DNA from: Segatella hominis
GTDB taxonomy: Bacteria; Bacteroidota; Bacteroidia; Bacteroidales; Bacteroidaceae
Direction: 5' to 3'
Assembly: GCF_019249725.2 (NCBI RefSeq)
Contig: NZ_CP137559.1
Location: forward strand, 2,253,501 to 2,317,500
DNA length: 64,000 nt
Within the stretch, counting starts at the first letter, position 1. The number at the start of each line of letters is the position of its first letter. The notes under the pieces are model-generated. The model was given only the letters and a program-made list of their open reading frames with translations. It made no database searches and was not told the origin of the DNA. Shown here piece by piece: positions 18,801-26,400 of the stretch. The translations under genes were made by a program, and so were the position numbers.

Positions 18801-19481
18801 ACTTACGTCCTTATATTCCTGTTCAAACTCCTTAATCTGTTCACGATAAAAGTTGAGGTCAATGCTGTTATCCTCATCACTCATCGAGCGGATAATGGTA
18901 TTCTTGATGAAATCGGCATCCAACTTGGTGTTGAGGAAAACATTCTGGATGGTGCGGGGGATATTCTGATACTTAGCACTCTCTACGATGGCATACTTGC
19001 GGAAAGACAGGAGTTCCTGGCGTCGATTGTTGCCGAAGATGATGTCACGATACATCTCATAACTGCTTACGAGCGAAGATATATCATGCTTACCCACCTG
19101 CTCACGTATCTGGCTCCACTCGCCATACACCTGTTTATGCTCATCGATAAACCATTTGTTATCAAACGGGGCATCGATGAAACGGAACATCACTCGTCCC
19201 TGATTCTTCAAGGCAAGCACACAATAAGCACCATTCTCACGCATCACCTCATAAACGATGTATGAATTGGGATAAGGAAAATAAAAGGCATCAAACGATT
19301 TCTTCTCCTTCGGGATGCCCAGGCGCAACTTATCTGCATTATAGAAGAACAGCAACGCACGGAGCAAGGTACTCTTGCCCACACCTTGTGTGCCAATGAA
19401 ATGAACATTTCCATCGAGCTTCACCTCGGCGTATGGAATATGGGCACTATTCAGAAATATGATTTTATTCAGATATCTCAT
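15801..19481 (-). CDS. jetC: Wadjet JetC, SMC/MukB-like ATPase
   Basis: 1226 residues. The motor of the Wadjet condensin, which extrudes DNA loops and senses small circular DNA. Head half 1 carries Walker A GTQGVGKSTLL (residues 30-40). Long coiled coils span about 230-880, full of Glu/Lys/Gln, with a central hinge-like break. Head half 2 has the signature-like VGSDGTDILVKAMV and Walker B IHCMMDEIG (about 1160-1168). It ends in a D-loop and switch region (RRNILLVNSSPTTYN). It follows jetB by 2 nt, so the two are coupled. Compared with MukB (about 1480 residues) it is shorter, as expected for JetC. Confidence 0.9.
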   Translation of the reverse strand: MRYLNKIIFLNSAHIPYAEVKLDGNVHFIGTQGVGKSTLLRALLFFYNADKLRLGIPKEKKSFDAFYFPYPNSYIVYEVMRENGAYCVLALKNQGRVMFRFIDAPFDNKWFIDEHKQVYGEWSQIREQVGKHDISSLVSSYEMYRDIIFGNNRRQELLSFRKYAIVESAKYQNIPRTIQNVFLNTKLDADFIKNTIIRSMSDEDNSIDLNFYREQIKEFEQEYKDVSLWTKKEKNGEVLVRRMADKVIDAYRTLLNNRRRISEGRRELNYAERVAQELLPQYRLDIQESEAECNRVNRLISEEQEKYGKERDKLSRELGVLDDKLKTTATKRKYYEEIHIEDILQRVEQETIIEEERKRQLAMKAELEKSYQNVVDKYKALLEQLDMDLRAFRNNKTTLLNEHQAALVTQKETLLQELRKAEMETREVFREKTSSVDEMIAQLVHDETALKIQKAKVAHENPFAREMETNEKEYAEFTARQILVETEKREVELRIETLRQEAQNELEIADLKYQASLDAPKKQKAEVEDEIRKLQSLLEKSKGSFSEWLDQNRKGWQENIGKVVDEETILYNDVLNPQLVADSSALSSSSSSASLYGVKINLTAVERKFRTPKELKEQLAEKEQLRADIIKLLNDLQNQHEENHKTLKGKYLLQIRKLNESLHAKKAEMQLLPQTEKKLKMQALELEKRLEKWRNQQLGELEDKQNALVADKVKKEENKHQLEMDLQRKLKALQTEYNRQVKQETQTFEVFANDIRAQIEEKQNQVDARKQELLKAQHDELHGKGMDTQALDAYNKRIAELDAELTYIRKNRDVVAVYRNEKIELFDQEPAVRQNRKNKAEAKTMLEDKFRQRSERLQLHLSEAQSQLTKQQTALKKLDAGLNAVRSFRRDETLCPLESNEIEEKITTKDCLTIVEELKRQIYEDGRSLDNFKKQSQQFLGMFSAHNTFHFNVSPVTEEEFIAFASNLCEFVENDKISEYQKRISGRYTDIIFRISKEVGDLTRREGDIGKTINDINHDFEERNFAGVIREIALRPLKTNDQLMLLLLRIRDFAEENQFNMGEMDLFATESRQDVNAKAVKYLLAFMKGLLDEPNRKQLQVADTFKLEFRIKENDNDTGWVEKIANVGSDGTDILVKAMVNIMLINVFKEKASKKSGDFKIHCMMDEIGKLHPNNVKGILDFANRRNILLVNSSPTTYNVEDYKYTYLLSKDNRANTKVTQLIKRL

Positions 19482-19483
19482 AG

Positions 19484-20047
19484 CTATTCCTCCTCTTCTT
19501 TTTCATCAGTATCATCGGTAATCGATATGCAATCTATCAACTCCTCGATATAATGGAATGAAGCCAGCACCTTCCAGGTCTTCTCCACTTCATCCTGCTG
19601 CTCAATGAATCCCATTCGTTCCAATTCACTGATCAGTTTCTCCACTATCTCATCATATGATTTTTTCTCGCTGAAGAGTTTTCCTGCCAATTCCTTCAGT
19701 TCCATATCGCAATTGATTCTCACCACGATGTCTGCCGCAGAGAATACCAAACCAGATCCGAAGGCAGAATTATAAGTCTTCAGAAAGGTGAGATAATCTA
19801 TCCACTTGCTCACCGCTTCCAACTTGCGCTGCAAATCCACCTTCGTTTCCTTGCGAGTAAAAAAGAAATAACCATCACCCGCCTCCAGATGAAAACCGAT
19901 ACCATTATAATACTCATCATATTCAGCCTGTTGCTCCTCTATGGCATCATAATATCGCTTAATTTTCGTCTGAACACTATTGTTGGAAATAAATCCGCCT
20001 CTGCTCAGAATATTAAAGATTTCTTCTGTATAGTTCAATTTATTCAT
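19484..20047 (-). CDS. jetB: Wadjet JetB, MukE-like subunit
   Basis: About 187 residues beginning MNKLNYTEEIFNILSRGGFI. A start at 20080 would add MILSTIKEDRT and is also possible. This is the MukE-like winged-helix subunit that bridges the kleisin JetA and the SMC JetC. Features seen: LSRGGFISNN winged-helix start, aromatic GFHLEAGDGYFFFTRKE strand pair, and a very acidic C-terminus (TDDTDEKEEEE). It lies between jetA and jetC with spacings of tens and 2 nt. Sequence alone would leave it anonymous; the call rests mainly on size and position in the operon. Confidence 0.8.
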   Translation of the reverse strand: MNKLNYTEEIFNILSRGGFISNNSVQTKIKRYYDAIEEQQAEYDEYYNGIGFHLEAGDGYFFFTRKETKVDLQRKLEAVSKWIDYLTFLKTYNSAFGSGLVFSAADIVVRINCDMELKELAGKLFSEKKSYDEIVEKLISELERMGFIEQQDEVEKTWKVLASFHYIEELIDCISITDDTDEKEEEE

Positions 20048-20084
20048 TGTTCTGTCTTCTTTTATCGTAGAAAGAATCATCTTG

Positions 20085-21281
20085 CTATCTCGGAAGTATC
20101 ACAGGATATTCCACTCCGTCAGCCTCTGCATAATTGCCAGTAAATTTCAACTTATCCACATATTGTGAAGCTATCTGGCAAAAATATACAAGTTTATCCT
20201 CCCTGCTTTGTTTCTTATCATATTGATAATTCATCACGAAGGCAAAGAGATGGGTACTCGATGCCGAAAAGGCATTATAGATTTCCTGCAGATTCACAGC
20301 CTCCAACTTCAGTTTGTTACCTTTAAGATAATCATCTGGGATAGGTTCTGCAAGATGATCCAGCCGTCGTCCCTTTCTCTTTTTTAGCTTTTCAGAAAGA
20401 ATATTGATGCACAGTAAAGCCTCATCGGATGTACGAAGATTATCTATCGACAACTTGATGTAATACTTAGGTTGCGGTTCCATCCAGACAGCATTTCGGG
20501 CAGCAACGACCTGTCTTACATCCGTGGCTTCCTCCCACCGAAACTGATCTTTCAAATATTTCAGTTTCTTCACCTTTTCGAAGATACGATTCTGATAATC
20601 TATCATATTGAGGTATTGGATGATTTGGCGTTCTATCTCCAGGAGATTGTGATAAGACTCGTTGAGTTGCAAACGCACATCATTCACCACATTCTTCATC
20701 TGCACATCCATCGCCATGGAGAAGAATACATGTTCGGTATCTATCACCCGTTCACTCTCGGTGATGAGCTGGGAAATGTTCTTCATTTTCTCGCCCAGTC
20801 GCTGGAGTTTCGATTTTTTGATTTCGTAATTAGGCTCATTCTTATAAGTATTATCCATATTACGCTTCAGGTCCAAGACATTACGAACGGTGGCCAAAGC
20901 TATCGTCTTCAGACATCGGCGCACTTCCTTGAGATACTTATATTTGCGAGTTTCATTATTTTCCTTGAGATAATAGTCGATATTCTCCTTCAAGACAGAG
21001 ATATAATCACGCACCGAAGAAACATTGATTTCCTCATTCACTTCCAGTACATCCTCAAAGAATTTCTGATACACGTCCTCCATCTCCAGACAGTCGCCCG
21101 TGTCACGAATCACCCCATTCTCTATCAGGAAACGGATTCGTTCCTCCTTGTATTCAGTCATTTCCAGAGCATAGTCATAACGAAACTGAAGGGAATGTCG
21201 CTTCGCAAACATTTCCTTCAGCAAAATCTTTTCTCGCTCAAGCGTTCTGATCAGTTCATCTATAGATCGGAAAGTTCCCAT
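20085..21281 (-). CDS. jetA: Wadjet JetA, kleisin (MukF-like) subunit
   Basis: 398 residues, first of four jet genes. JetA closes the SMC ring as a kleisin. The N-terminus resembles a winged helix (LQFRYDYALEMTEYKEERIR, FLIENGVIRD). The middle is long amphipathic helices (about 120-260), and the C-terminal domain ends YAEADGVEYPVILPR. No enzymatic motif is expected or seen. It starts 48 nt after the AAA/PD-(D/E)XK gene on the same strand, and no strong promoter was found in that gap, so the operon may begin with that gene. Confidence 0.8.
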   Translation of the reverse strand: MGTFRSIDELIRTLEREKILLKEMFAKRHSLQFRYDYALEMTEYKEERIRFLIENGVIRDTGDCLEMEDVYQKFFEDVLEVNEEINVSSVRDYISVLKENIDYYLKENNETRKYKYLKEVRRCLKTIALATVRNVLDLKRNMDNTYKNEPNYEIKKSKLQRLGEKMKNISQLITESERVIDTEHVFFSMAMDVQMKNVVNDVRLQLNESYHNLLEIERQIIQYLNMIDYQNRIFEKVKKLKYLKDQFRWEEATDVRQVVAARNAVWMEPQPKYYIKLSIDNLRTSDEALLCINILSEKLKKRKGRRLDHLAEPIPDDYLKGNKLKLEAVNLQEIYNAFSASSTHLFAFVMNYQYDKKQSREDKLVYFCQIASQYVDKLKFTGNYAEADGVEYPVILPR

Positions 21282-21329
21282 TGGCCTGTCTATTTAATAT
21301 CTATTTTTATTTTTCAGCAGAAAATATTT

Positions 21330-22910
21330 TCACTCAGCCACCCTTCTCCAATCAATCAATCCTTTTCCCAAATCATCCAGTTCTATGGCAAGTGCAATCA
21401 CTTTGCGCTTGTCTGCCTTGAAAGGTTCTGTATATAGCTTGGCTTTTATCTGTTCTGTTGCAGCATCTACACCGCCATTATTGCTTAATTTCAGTTCCAG
21501 AACATACACAAAACCAGTAGTTTCTACCACCATATCGATTCTGCCTGTAGCAATCATTTTTTCTACTTCCACCCTGCATCCGATAGCATTAAATATGCTA
21601 CTCAGAATTAGGCGGTATCGCTCTTCCATATCCATGCTCGCCAGTTTCTTATTGCTGTAAGGAACATCGGCTATGAGAGCTTTCAGACATTTCATGACTT
21701 CAGGAAGATTGCCAAGCTTCAGGGAGTACAACAACATATTTTGAGTAGATATTACTTGGGCATTCGTTTTCAATGTCAAGGCAGGTAATACTATCTTATA
21801 GAGAGCCTTGCGAACTTCATTGTTTGGGATGCCTAACAAATAAATCCCTTCCATATATCCTTTTATTGTGAGATAACCAGACTGATAGAGGAACAGTTCT
21901 GCTCCACCACCTGTCACATCAGAAGTCTCTAATGTATCATTGTCTATAGGACAATTCTCAAAATCTTTCATTCTAATTTCTATATTGTCCACAAACTTAG
22001 GTAGCAGCGAGGTCGCCCCGGAAGAAGCCCAATAGTTCTTTAAATCAGAATCAGAGAGGGCATTGATGAGACTGAATGGATTGAATACATCTACCATGTT
22101 TTCATGACTGAAATGATAACCGTCATAGTAAGTTGTCAACTGTGTTACGGTTTCTTCAAAAGTCCATTCTTTTTTAGCTGCCAATTTACTAATTTCAGGC
22201 TTAAAATCACGGAGAGCTTCTTCTTTGGTAATACCGCAGAGAGCTGCATATTCAGGATTAAAGCTGATGTTACTCAAGTTGTTGAGCACAGAGAAAAGGG
22301 AAATCTGTGTAAACTTAGTGACACCCGTAATGAAGACAAACTTCTCGTATTTGTCCTGTGCTTTCAAGACGGCAAACACTTCTCTATAGACACTTGTGCA
22401 CGCCTCGTGCTCAGGAGTCTTCCAAGAATGCTGCAATGGAGAATCGTATTCATCGATAAGAATTGCTACTTGCTGGCCTGTTTTATTACAAGCAGTTTCT
22501 ATGATGTTCTTAAATCTTACAGCAAGTGAACTATCTGGACGTACAACTATTCCATACTCCGTTTCAAAAGTATGGAAAGCATCATCCAAATAGCTTCTTA
22601 CACTTTTTGGCTCTGCACCAGCCTGACTCATGTCGAGTCTGATAACAGGTCGCTTCACCCATTCTGTCTCCAACTCCATGATTTTCAAGCCCCCAAAGAG
22701 TTCCTTCTTTCCCATGAAATAGGCTTCAAGTGTATCGACAAGCACAGACTTACCAAAGCGGCGCGGGCGACTCAGGTAATTATACTTTTTCCCTCTATTG
22801 GCAAGTTGCCAGATGATATCAGTCTTATCAACATAAAGGTATTCGCCTTTTCTAATTTCTTCAAAAGACTGGATGCCTACAGGCAATTTTCTATCGTTTG
22901 TCTCTACCAT
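21330..22910 (-). CDS. AAA-ATPase-like / PD-(D/E)XK nuclease family protein
   Basis: 526 residues of the common gut-Bacteroidota family that pairs an AAA-like domain with a C-terminal PDDEXK_9 nuclease-like domain. N-terminus: LPVGIQSFEEIRKGEYLYVD and a P-loop-like SRPRRFGKSVLVDTL. Mid: AILIDEYDSPLQ as Walker B. C-terminus: GRIDMVVETTGFVYVLELKL, where Asp, Glu and Lys make the D-ExK active site. The cellular role is unknown. It is upstream of and co-directional with jetABCD, 48 nt away. This may be chance, since many copies of this family occur in these genomes, or it may be the operon's first gene. Confidence 0.85.
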   Translation of the reverse strand: MVETNDRKLPVGIQSFEEIRKGEYLYVDKTDIIWQLANRGKKYNYLSRPRRFGKSVLVDTLEAYFMGKKELFGGLKIMELETEWVKRPVIRLDMSQAGAEPKSVRSYLDDAFHTFETEYGIVVRPDSSLAVRFKNIIETACNKTGQQVAILIDEYDSPLQHSWKTPEHEACTSVYREVFAVLKAQDKYEKFVFITGVTKFTQISLFSVLNNLSNISFNPEYAALCGITKEEALRDFKPEISKLAAKKEWTFEETVTQLTTYYDGYHFSHENMVDVFNPFSLINALSDSDLKNYWASSGATSLLPKFVDNIEIRMKDFENCPIDNDTLETSDVTGGGAELFLYQSGYLTIKGYMEGIYLLGIPNNEVRKALYKIVLPALTLKTNAQVISTQNMLLYSLKLGNLPEVMKCLKALIADVPYSNKKLASMDMEERYRLILSSIFNAIGCRVEVEKMIATGRIDMVVETTGFVYVLELKLSNNGGVDAATEQIKAKLYTEPFKADKRKVIALAIELDDLGKGLIDWRRVAE

Positions 22911-22935
22911 AATTACTCATCATTATTTCTAAGTG

Positions 22936-22943
22936 CAAACTTA
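22936..22943 (-). promoter_or_regulatory. -7 box upstream of the AAA/PD-(D/E)XK gene and Wadjet operon
   Basis: TAAGTTTG on the minus strand, 26 nt before the start at 22910. No clear -33 element. It is the only recognisable promoter element seen for the 22.9-14.9 kb leftward block. Confidence 0.5.
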
Positions 22944-23035
22944 CATATTTTTTTTTGAATAAAATGCTTGTTTGATAAAAAAGTTGAAATTACAGTATTT
23001 TTTTCCAAAATCAAGTGTTTATCTGCATATATATC

Positions 23036-23131
23036 ATGAGAAAACCTTGTGACAAGCCGATTGTGAAAGTAGGTATCAACTTGGATTCTTCGAAGGGTAA
23101 TATTGAGGATTGGGAAATCAAAGGAGAATAA
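23036..23131 (+). CDS. Very short ORF, possible small peptide (31 residues)
   Basis: Reads MRKPCDKPIVKVGINLDSSK... and ends in acidic WEIKGE. It ends 4 nt before a strong hairpin, as a real transcription unit would. No promoter box was identified and no family recognised. It may be a remnant; it lies in the otherwise gene-free 22911-23230 stretch. Confidence 0.3.
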   Translation: MRKPCDKPIVKVGINLDSSKGNIEDWEIKGE

Positions 23132-23135
23132 AAGA

Positions 23136-23205
23136 AATCGCCCTGAAAAGGCTCAAGCATTTCATTTCTAAATAGCGATGAATGCTCAGCCTTTTCAGGG
23201 CGATT
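23136..23205. terminator. Long bidirectional hairpin
   Basis: Perfect 18-bp arms (23136-23153 and 23188-23205, AATCGCCCTGAAAAGGCT) with further pairing toward the loop (AAGCATTTCAT against ATGAATGCT). It lies between convergent units and can terminate the GH105/small-peptide unit on the minus strand. It is longer than an ordinary terminator. Confidence 0.75.
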
Positions 23206-23230
23206 AATTATTTATAGAGGGATTGGTGGG

Positions 23231-23434
23231 TTATTCCCAGGAATCCCAGGAGTCTATACTACCCCAGTGCTCCTTGGCAGTATCTGTTCCTGGCGTTCCG
23301 TCTTCAAGAGAAGGTTTACCATCAGTATTGCCAGTATTGTCAGTAACTTCAGGACGCGATAAACTTGCCAGCAAGTTTTCCATCGGTAACGGAGCACATT
23401 TTATCTGTGGCTGTAAATATACTTTTTTATTCAT
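23231..23434 (-). CDS. Small Bacteroidales-type peptide, downstream of the GH105 gene
   Basis: 67 residues: MNKKVYLQPQIKCAPLPMEN, LLASLSR, then an acidic Gly/Thr/Asp-rich tail ending HWGSIDSWDSWE. The pattern K-K-x-Y-x-x-P ... LLA-x-S with a loose acidic tail is a recurrent small-protein type in Prevotella and Bacteroides, usually annotated as hypothetical. It follows the giant GH105-like gene by 14 nt and shares its direction, then meets the 23136 hairpin. No signal peptide or lipobox. The function is unknown; co-expression with a secreted enzyme hints at a role in surface or secretion biology, but that is inference. Confidence 0.65.
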   Translation of the reverse strand: MNKKVYLQPQIKCAPLPMENLLASLSRPEVTDNTGNTDGKPSLEDGTPGTDTAKEHWGSIDSWDSWE

Positions 23435-23448
23435 GATTATAATCGTTC

Positions 23449-26400
23449 TTACTTAATATATTTCTTACCATTAATGATATAAATACCACTTGGTAATGAT
23501 TGGAAGCTACTTGCATCCTCACTTACCAGCTGACCATTGATATTATATACTCTGCTATTAGCAGGCATCAATTCACCATCAGTAGTGATAATCAAGTCTT
23601 CAATGCCTGTTGTTTCGCCATCGTTACCATCAGTAATGCTACTGGTACTGATGCTCAACATCACAGGTTTTGCTCCTGCAGGAAGATTAGCTTTCAGGAA
23701 GCCGCGGAAGCCTTTGACTGTTCCAGAATTTGCAGAATAAGCCTTGAACTTGCCATCAGAAGCACCGATGAAGTAATCGTTCTTAGCAATATTCATGGTG
23801 TTGTAACTTGATGTCCAAACATAACCATTACTCTTGCACCAGTCATTTGGTTCAATATTTTCAATGGTAACGTATTTATAGTCAGTAACATCTGCGGTAT
23901 TGATGCTCTCAATATTCTTAGTTGGCTTGATAAGGAATGGCTTACCAGCAACGATTGTATTGTAAGCGTGACGTACGAAGTATGCCTTGTTGCCCTCAAT
24001 ATGGTCGAAGTAGAGAATCTGAGTACCTTCCTTCGCTGTTGCACTATAAGCAGGACCAAAGATAGCGTCCACCTGCTGTCTGTTGAGACTGAAAGGAAGA
24101 ACGCAAGTCGTCCAACGATTAGCTACCATTTTACGTTCAATCTTCACCTGTGCCACATGACCCTCTGCAGTTTTCTCAACAACATTGTTTGCATTCGCAT
24201 CGTCAGCATTGTAATTTACCGGATCAACAGTTGGCTTTGTTTCACCCTCATCGAATGAGAAGCCATAGAAGCCAATCTTCGAACCGAAGTTGTAGAGATA
24301 GTAGGTCTTACCTGCCTTTACCTTAAAAATATAGGTAACAGGGGAGTCTGCGAGAACAGACCAGCCCAGAGAACCATTTCCCTTACCTGCAGCTGCATTT
24401 GGAACAAGATCATTACTGAGGAGACTCTCATAAACATCATTTTTGAATGCATTAGCCGTCATATCAAATGTGTTAGGTATGCCATTGAAGTGACTTCTTA
24501 CCTCCTCAATAGTAGGAGCAGTATCTTTACCCTTTGGATTCAAATCCCACTTGTAGCTTGAAATAGGCTGAATGCCACCAGTTGGCTTACCACTTGTAGT
24601 TTCGATATGAGCCTCGGATTCTACGAAATTGCCGGCCTCATCCATGACGAACACACGACGCTGAGGACGATAAACTCCACTATCAAATGCACCATTCTGG
24701 AAGATGTGTACAGTTACCTTTCCGTTTGTAGCAGGGTTGAACTCAAGGAATGAACCTGAACATGGTACATTAAACATATTATCCTTGATGGTTCCTGTAT
24801 ATGACTTGAAGTCTGCACTATAGATATTCGTTGTCTCAGGGAGAGCATTAGAACCATTCTCCTGACGTGCATTCTTGTTTTTATCACCAACTACATAGTA
24901 ATCGAAGCCTGTAAGTTTCCATTTTGGCAAAGATGACAAATTTTTATCTGTTCCCCAATGAGAAGCTGCAGACAGTCCTTCTGCTGATGGACCTTGTTGT
25001 GGAGAACTTTCAGGGCCATTAGTCGCAACAGGATTAGGGAACAACCATCCACCAAGAACTACAGACAAGGTCTTATCCTGGTTCCACATTCTTTTCTGGT
25101 TACCATAATCACCAGTTCCCCTTACACGATACATAGCAGGATCATCAACCAAGACTTTCAAGAAAGCAGTAGTGCTCTCCATTTTGTCACCCTTTACAAC
25201 AACTCGAATCTTACCATCACCTTCACTGACGGCCTCAATGTTGCCATTGGCATCTACCTTACAGATACCCGGAGTAAAGGTTGTCCAAGAAACGTGATAG
25301 TTACTCTCGTCGATGACCTTGCCTGTATTATAATCTGTGATCGTAACATCTGGAGCATCTTCTCTTGTTCCTGTGTACATGTTGACACTGACAGGATTGA
25401 GTTTCACTACAGGACGGATATAATTTGCTTTTACATCAAGAATGAACGTGATGCTGGAAGGAGCTGCATACACATCAGTATAGTCCAACGTAGGATCTTT
25501 TTCGTTCTTTTTAACGGTTGCACTCACTTTGACTGTGTAAGTACCAGCATTCTTAGGATAGTAAGTCAGCATATTACCATTCACATTCTGCGTGTTTGCA
25601 GTTGAAGTAGATGTTATTTCGTAAGTATAGTCGAAATAGCTACTAACATCTTCTCCATCATAAATCAGAGGCACAGTGAAGGTATTGAAATTGTCCTTGC
25701 CACCTGTCTTTACAGCCAACTTGATATTTGCACCACTAAAAACATCCAGGAACTTTGGTGTAATCAAGCCCTTGGTGACAGTATAGGTAAAGTCAACGCT
25801 TCCTGCCGTATAGCCTTTGCCCATACTTTCTGTTGGTGTGGCAGTCACAGTGATAGAAGAAACACCTACTGTCCAGTTGTATTTACTACCAGCTACAGTC
25901 AGTTTTCCGTCAGGGAATGATACAGGACCACCATTAGAAGCCGAATATGACAAAGTATAATCAGTACCCAACTTCAACAGCTGATCATTTTCGCCATAAA
26001 CTTTCACAACTGGCTCTTTGATTTCAGCATCTGTGGTATTCATATCAATATCAGTTACTGAAATATTCAGAGGAGTTGGATCTTGGATGAGAATCTGATA
26101 GTAAGCTTCCGTTCCCTCGTATTTTGTTGCATCCTTAGGAGTTACCTTTGCCGTAATAGTAACCAGTCCGGTCTTTCCTGATACGAAGTTCACCTGAGTA
26201 CCATTCAAGGTTGCTATCTCGTTTGCATCAGACTCATAGCTTACAGAGTAATCGCTTGTTGCAGTAAGTTCTGTAGAACCTGCCTTAACGGTGAGGTTAG
26301 GAAGTGTAATGGACGTAGTACCTGTTACCACCTTGATATTATTGGTATCGAAGTTGGCAGAAAGACGCTGCTTTGCCGAAGCTGCAGGACGAACCACCTT

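Noticed and set aside
14867..21281. Chromosomal MukBEF condensin
   Set aside because: The fourth gene with a TOPRIM-like metal site and EQE tail, and the operon order, point to Wadjet; Bacteroidota normally use Smc-ScpAB.
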